A stretch of DNA of 64,000 nt, from contig NC_133169.1 in NCBI RefSeq assembly GCF_040802235.1, forward strand, positions 44,275,034 through 44,339,033, read 5' to 3'. Source of the stretch: Manis javanica. Its lineage: Eukaryota > Chordata > Mammalia > Pholidota > Manidae. This document shows positions 59,690 through 64,000 of the stretch, in pieces. A program made the translations under genes and the position numbers. The notes beneath the pieces are model-generated. The model was not told the origin of the DNA and ran no database searches. It saw only the letters and a list, made by a program, of their open reading frames with translations. Position 1 is the first letter of the stretch, and every line of letters starts with the position of its first letter.

Positions 59690-59885
59690 TGTTGTTACCA
59701 TGGGGGAGGTTTTGGACCAGGGGGATGAAATAGATGAAAGGGGCAAAGAGGCACAAAATCCCATTTATAATATAAATTAGCCACAGGGATGAAAATACAG
59801 CAGAGAGAGTATAGTTGATGGTTCTCTATCATCTTTCTATGTTGACAGAAACTCAATCAACTCTACTTCAATAAAAACATAAATT
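59690..59885 (+). mobile_element. L1 3' end, shorter copy
   Basis: Same order as the previous element (ttaccatgggggaggttttg, gatgaaaatacagcagagag, ctttctatgttgacagaaac, ctctacttcaataaaaac), with internal loss near the end. Confidence 0.78.
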
Positions 59886-61600
59886 AAGAAAAGTAATATG
59901 TTGCTATTTTTAGCTACCACTGAATTTTATTAAGAATTTGGTTTTGAAATGTGTTTAAAGCCTTTAAGTCTTTTTTTATTGTGTACAGATTTCATATAAT
60001 AATCAGTGAACTAGTCCTGTATATCATTATGTCAACCACCATGGCATTCTCCTGACTATATTTGTAATAAAAAAGCACATCAGTTAATTTCAGATTGATA
60101 CAGAGTATTTTCTTAATTCTTTCTATTTTGTTTTGGCCCAATTATATCTTCAATGATTAAAAAAGGGATGGACATACACAACAGACACTCAATGAGTGTT
60201 TGTGATATGAATAAATAAAACAGATTAGCAAAACTTTTAGCATATACAATCAATAAATCAATTGCTTAAGTAAGTTAATTTAAAAGTGTCAACTGTAAAC
60301 AATGTGTTATCTCAGGCCATTCGTAGGAAACAAGGAGAGCCCTGTTCTCATTGTCTCTGTCTTCATAGCATTTGGGGACCGGAAGATGATTACATGCAAG
60401 GACAGTCCCTGGGGACCTCCTGAGGGTCTGGTTCCCTCTTACTCCTCATGTTCTTCCTCAGTGAGAAACAGTGCTGTGCCTCTCCTTCCTGCCTCCAGAG
60501 GACCACAGGACACCATGTACTTAACTGGGGAGGCATACAGGGTGAGGGAGCCCAAGGCAAGGCCTCCAGGTGGGAAGGTCTGGGGCGGCTTCTGAGCAGG
60601 CTCACATTTGCCCAACTCGGCCACCCATCTCCCTTCTAACCAGGTAAGTTACTTCATTTCTGAGCTGGAAAGGTGAGAGGATGAATGGAAGGCCAAATTT
60701 GCATAAGTTTAGAAGAGAATATTTCCCTGGAAAAGAAGTAAATTGTGCTAATTTTTGTGAGATATTATGGAAAAATATATAGTTAAGAGTCACATATTAT
60801 TATCAGTTTTCTCTGTTCACCACCAACAGTTTTGGGATGTGTATCTACTGTAAAATGTAGTGTATAATGTGATACACATAAACACACAAACATCACTCTT
60901 TTTTCATAACTGTTTTACCATCAAAATTATACTACACAGTATTTCATTTATCATATTACAGCAATGCATTTTTGAAAATGCCTCACATTGAAAGGCAGCA
61001 ATATTTAAATAGTAGATTGCTTATACAACATACACCTATGTGGCTCCTTATTTCACATGTTTGGATATTTGTGTATGCTAACAAGGAACAGAGTAAGCCT
61101 TAGTGAAGCTATGGCCTATTTCAAACTAAAATCTACATGTTAAACTACTTAATAAATGCTCCTTAATAACAGCACTGAACTTTTATTGTGTCATAAAATG
61201 ATGAAAATGAACAAAAGATAGGCAATTTCAGAGAGAGGTATACTCTTTCCAGAACAGATTAGATCATTTTGGTCCTCAACAATAATGCAAAATTTCACTC
61301 CCTGCTATGACAATAGCAGAACTCAGAAAATACAAGTAGCAAGATTGCTACTGTGATTCCATGAGCTGAGAAAGATTCCTCAGTAAATTCATCTGAAGGT
61401 TTAATAACAAATTATTAATAAACTTTAGATCCCATTTTCATATTACAAATGAAACTTATTTACTATTTAAATGCAGAAAATGTATCTATTAAACAACCAA
61501 ACATATAGATAAATATTTACCTAAACTATGAAAAAAGCCAATGATAAGATACTGCAGGAAAATAATTTAGTATTTTTAAATATTTAAAAAATATATTTCT
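59886..61600. other. Intergenic DNA with a small GC-rich patch
   Basis: A MIR/L2-type tail is possible near 60170-60220 (acactcaatgagtgtttgtg). About 60310-60660 is GC-richer with frames on both strands of 60-97 codons, none with family resemblance. The rest is AT-rich, nothing recognised. Confidence 0.4.
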
Positions 61601-62443
61601 GAGGAGGGTGGAGCCAAGGTTGCGGCATGAGTAGAGCAGCGGAAATCTCCTCCCAAAACTACATATATCTATGAAAATAAGACAAAGACAACTCCTCTAG
61701 GAATAGAGACCAGAGGACACAGGACAACATCCAGATCACATCCACACCTGCGAGAAACCAGCACCTTGTGAAAGGGGTAATATACAAGCCCCAGCCCAGC
61801 CAGACCCAAGCACCCCTCACCCCAGCTCCCAGCAGGAGAAGAAGAGCCAGAGCAGGGAGGGAGATGGATCCCAGGACAGCTAAACACCCAGCCCCAGCGA
61901 TCCGGACCAGAGTGCAGACACAGTGCATGCATGCAGTTCTGGATACTAGGGAAACAGGACAGCAAGACCTGAGAGCAGGTCCCTGAAGCTGGGGCCCGAG
62001 GACAAAGAAAAGCAAGTGGCTTTTTGTATTTCTTTTTGTGAGTGCTTTTTGGAAGTCTTAAAGGGACAAGCAACCCAACACCAGATGGAAGCATCCTAGG
62101 ACACTTAGCAGCAGGGAATCTGGGGACCTCTGGGCACTCTAAACTCCTGGGCAGCAGGGAGTACAGAGGCCCCTCAAGGAGACAAATAGCCTCCAAGCCA
62201 ATCACCCTACAACGCGGCTCCACCATATCGGAGCAGCAGACCGAAGCAAGCCACACCCACAGCAACAGCAGAGATACACTCCATGGCAGCCAGGCAGGAA
62301 TCAGAATCCCTGTCTGCACATAACTGCCCAGGACAAGCCACTAGAGGTCGCTGTTCACCCAGGAGAGGAAGGCCACAAACCAACAAGAAGGAAAGCTCTT
62401 CCAGCTGTCACTCGTGCCACCTCTGTAAACTATCTCTATCACC

Positions 62444-63301
62444 ATGAAAAGGCAAAATTACAGACACACAAAGATCACAGAGTCAACACCTGAGGAAGAG
62501 ACAGACCAAACGAGTCTCCCTGAAAAAGAATTCAAAATACAAATCATAAACATGCTGACAGAGATGCAGAGAAATATACAAGAGCTAAGGGGTGAAGTCC
62601 AGAGGGAGATTACAGATGCCCGGAAGGAGATTACAGAAGTAAAAGAAACTCTGGAAGGATTTATGAGCAGAATGGATAAGATGCAAGAGGCCATTGATCG
62701 AATAGAAACCAGAGAACAGGAATGCATAGAAGCTGACATAGAGAGAGAGAAAAGGATCTCCAGAAATGAAACAATATTAAGAGAAATGTGTGACCAATCC
62801 AAAAGGAACAATATCCATATTATAGGGGTACCAGAAGAAAAAGAGAGAGAAAAAGGGACAGAAAGTGTCTTTGAAGAAATAATTGCTGAAAACTTCAGCA
62901 AACTGGGGGAGGAAATAATCAAAAAGACCACAGAAATACACAGAACTCCCAACAGAAAGGACTCAAGGAGGACAACACCAAGACATATAATAATTAAAAT
63001 GGCAAAGATCAATGACAAGGAAAGAGTTTTAAAGGCAGCTAGAGAGGAAAAAGGCCACCTATAAAGGAAAACCCATCAGGCTATCATCAGACTTCACAAA
63101 AGAAACCTTACAGGCCAGAAGAGAATGGCATGATATATTTAATGCAATGAAACAGAAGGGCCTTGAACTAAGGATACTGCATCCAGCATGATTATCATTT
63201 AAATATGATGGAGGGATTAAACAATTCCCAGACAAGCAAAGGTTGAGGGAATTTGCCTCCCAAAAACCACCTCTACAGTGTATTTTAGAGGGAATGTTCT
63301 A
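62444..63301 (+). pseudogene. L1 ORF1: LINE-1 ORF1, frameshifted
   Basis: The first 206 codons are open and colinear with the ORF1 at 5796 (coiled coil, then NNIHIIGVPEE in the RRM). Near 63050 an extra base shifts the frame, giving TAA at 63062; in the ancestral frame a further TGA follows near 63189. The C-terminal domain is thus lost. The coiled coil holds a single 11-residue unit (EMQRNIQELRG) where the intact L1 has three. Confidence 0.9.
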
Positions 63302-63598
63302 GACGGGAGCACTCCTAAGACTAAACAGATGTCACCAGAGAAAATAAAATCACAGCAAAGAAAGCAGACCAACCAAATACTAATTAAAGGCAAAAAATAA
63401 AATCAACTATCCACTAAAAGCAGTTAAAGGAAACACGAAAGAGCAAAGAATAAAACAACCCACATATAAAGAATGTAGGAGGAGGAATAAGAAGGAAGAG
63501 AAGAAAAGAATCTCTAGACAGTGTATATAACGGCTCAATAAGTTAGCTAAGTTAGGCAGTAAGATACTAAAAAGGCTAAACTTGAACCTTTGGTAACC

Positions 63599-64000
63599 AT
63601 GAATCTAAAGCCTGCAATGACAACAACTACATATCTTTCAATAGTCACCCTAAATGTAAATGGACTGAATGCACCAATCAAAAGACACAGAGTAATAGAA
63701 TGGATAAAAAAGCAAGACCCATCTATATGATGCTTACAAGAAACTAACCTCAATCCCAAAGACATGCACAGACTAAAAGTCAAGGGATGGAAAAACATAT
63801 TTCAGGCAAACAACAGAGAGAAGAAAGCAGGGGTTGCCATACTAATATCAGGCAAAATAGACTTCTAAACAAAGAAAGTAACAAGGGATAAAGAAGAACA
63901 TTACATTATGATAGAGGGCTCAGTCCAAAAAGAGTATATAACCATTCTAAACATATATGCACCCAACACAGGAGCACCAGCATATGTGAAAAAAATACTA
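63599..64000 (+). pseudogene. L1 ORF2: LINE-1 ORF2 5' part, with stops
   Basis: Endonuclease domain start: [18 protein letters not shown], then [17 protein letters not shown] and [14 protein letters not shown]. In-frame TGA at 63728-63730 and TAA at 63866-63868 break it. The rest lies beyond the window. Confidence 0.92.

Larger units (their letters stand above)
61601..64000 (+). mobile_element. LINE-1 with complete 5' end, broken ORFs, cut by window end
   Basis: Begins gaggagggtggagccaagg, the start of the same L1 type as at 7402. It has a 5' UTR of about 840 bp (61601-62443) without the tandem array, ORF1 from 62444 and ORF2 from 63599, continuing beyond the window. Both ORFs are interrupted, so it is not autonomous, but divergence from the intact copy is modest, so it is fairly young. 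Confidence 0.93.

Noticed and set aside
61659-62319. 216-codon minus-strand frame in the second L1's 5' UTR
   Set aside because: It is antisense to the 5' UTR and resembles the analogous readings in the first copy only because the UTRs are homologous; no sign of a protein.

Overview
The window looks like nuclear DNA of a placental mammal. It is AT-rich and intron-less genes are sparse. It holds olfactory receptor (OR) genes and relics, LINE-1 (L1) copies of several ages, LTR/endogenous retrovirus (ERV) fossils and MIR-like scraps. The L1 3' ends have the form common in laurasiatherian mammals. I recognised no young tRNA-derived SINE (carnivore, ruminant, pig or horse type), so a SINE-poor laurasiatherian such as a pangolin is a tentative guess, not a call.

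Layout: 0.5-7.4 kb is a full-length minus-strand L1 with open ORF1 and ORF2, a tandem-repeat 5' UTR and a poly(A) tail. 9.2-10.2 kb is a broken family-2-like OR. 12.0-14.5 kb is a minus-strand pol/env ERV fossil. 14.65-19.5 kb is a plus-strand LTR-pol-LTR fossil of another family whose 3' LTR carries a 65/67-bp alternating minisatellite. 20.7-21.8 kb is a solo-type LTR. 24-29 kb is a patchwork of old L1 pieces. 29.3-30.8 kb is a second, shortened copy of the 14.65-kb ERV family. 31.3-32.2 kb (minus) is an OR14-type pseudogene with one premature stop. 32.2-44.5 kb is a gene-poor AT-rich stretch with a 156-bp perfect tandem duplication and a small old L1 piece. 44.6-45.6 kb (plus) is an intact OR14-type gene. 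46.9-48.9 kb is a rearranged, partly inverted L1. 49.5-50.5 kb (minus) is a third OR14-type frame, open but lacking a conserved cysteine. 50.5-61.6 kb is gene-poor with L1 3' ends, a MIR and an LTR apparently nested in an L1. 61.6 kb to the end is a second full-5'-end L1, plus strand and broken, cut by the window edge.

The host genes are all ORs, so this is part of an OR cluster: three OR14-like members in minus/plus/minus order plus a family-2-like relic. The most unusual features are in the intact L1. Its 5' UTR carries an array of about 211-bp units, and the ORF1 coiled coil has three 11-residue units where the second L1 copy has one. Both resemble independently evolved versions of changes seen in active mouse and primate L1 lineages. 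No CRISPR array, rRNA, tRNA or bacterial-type gene system was seen.
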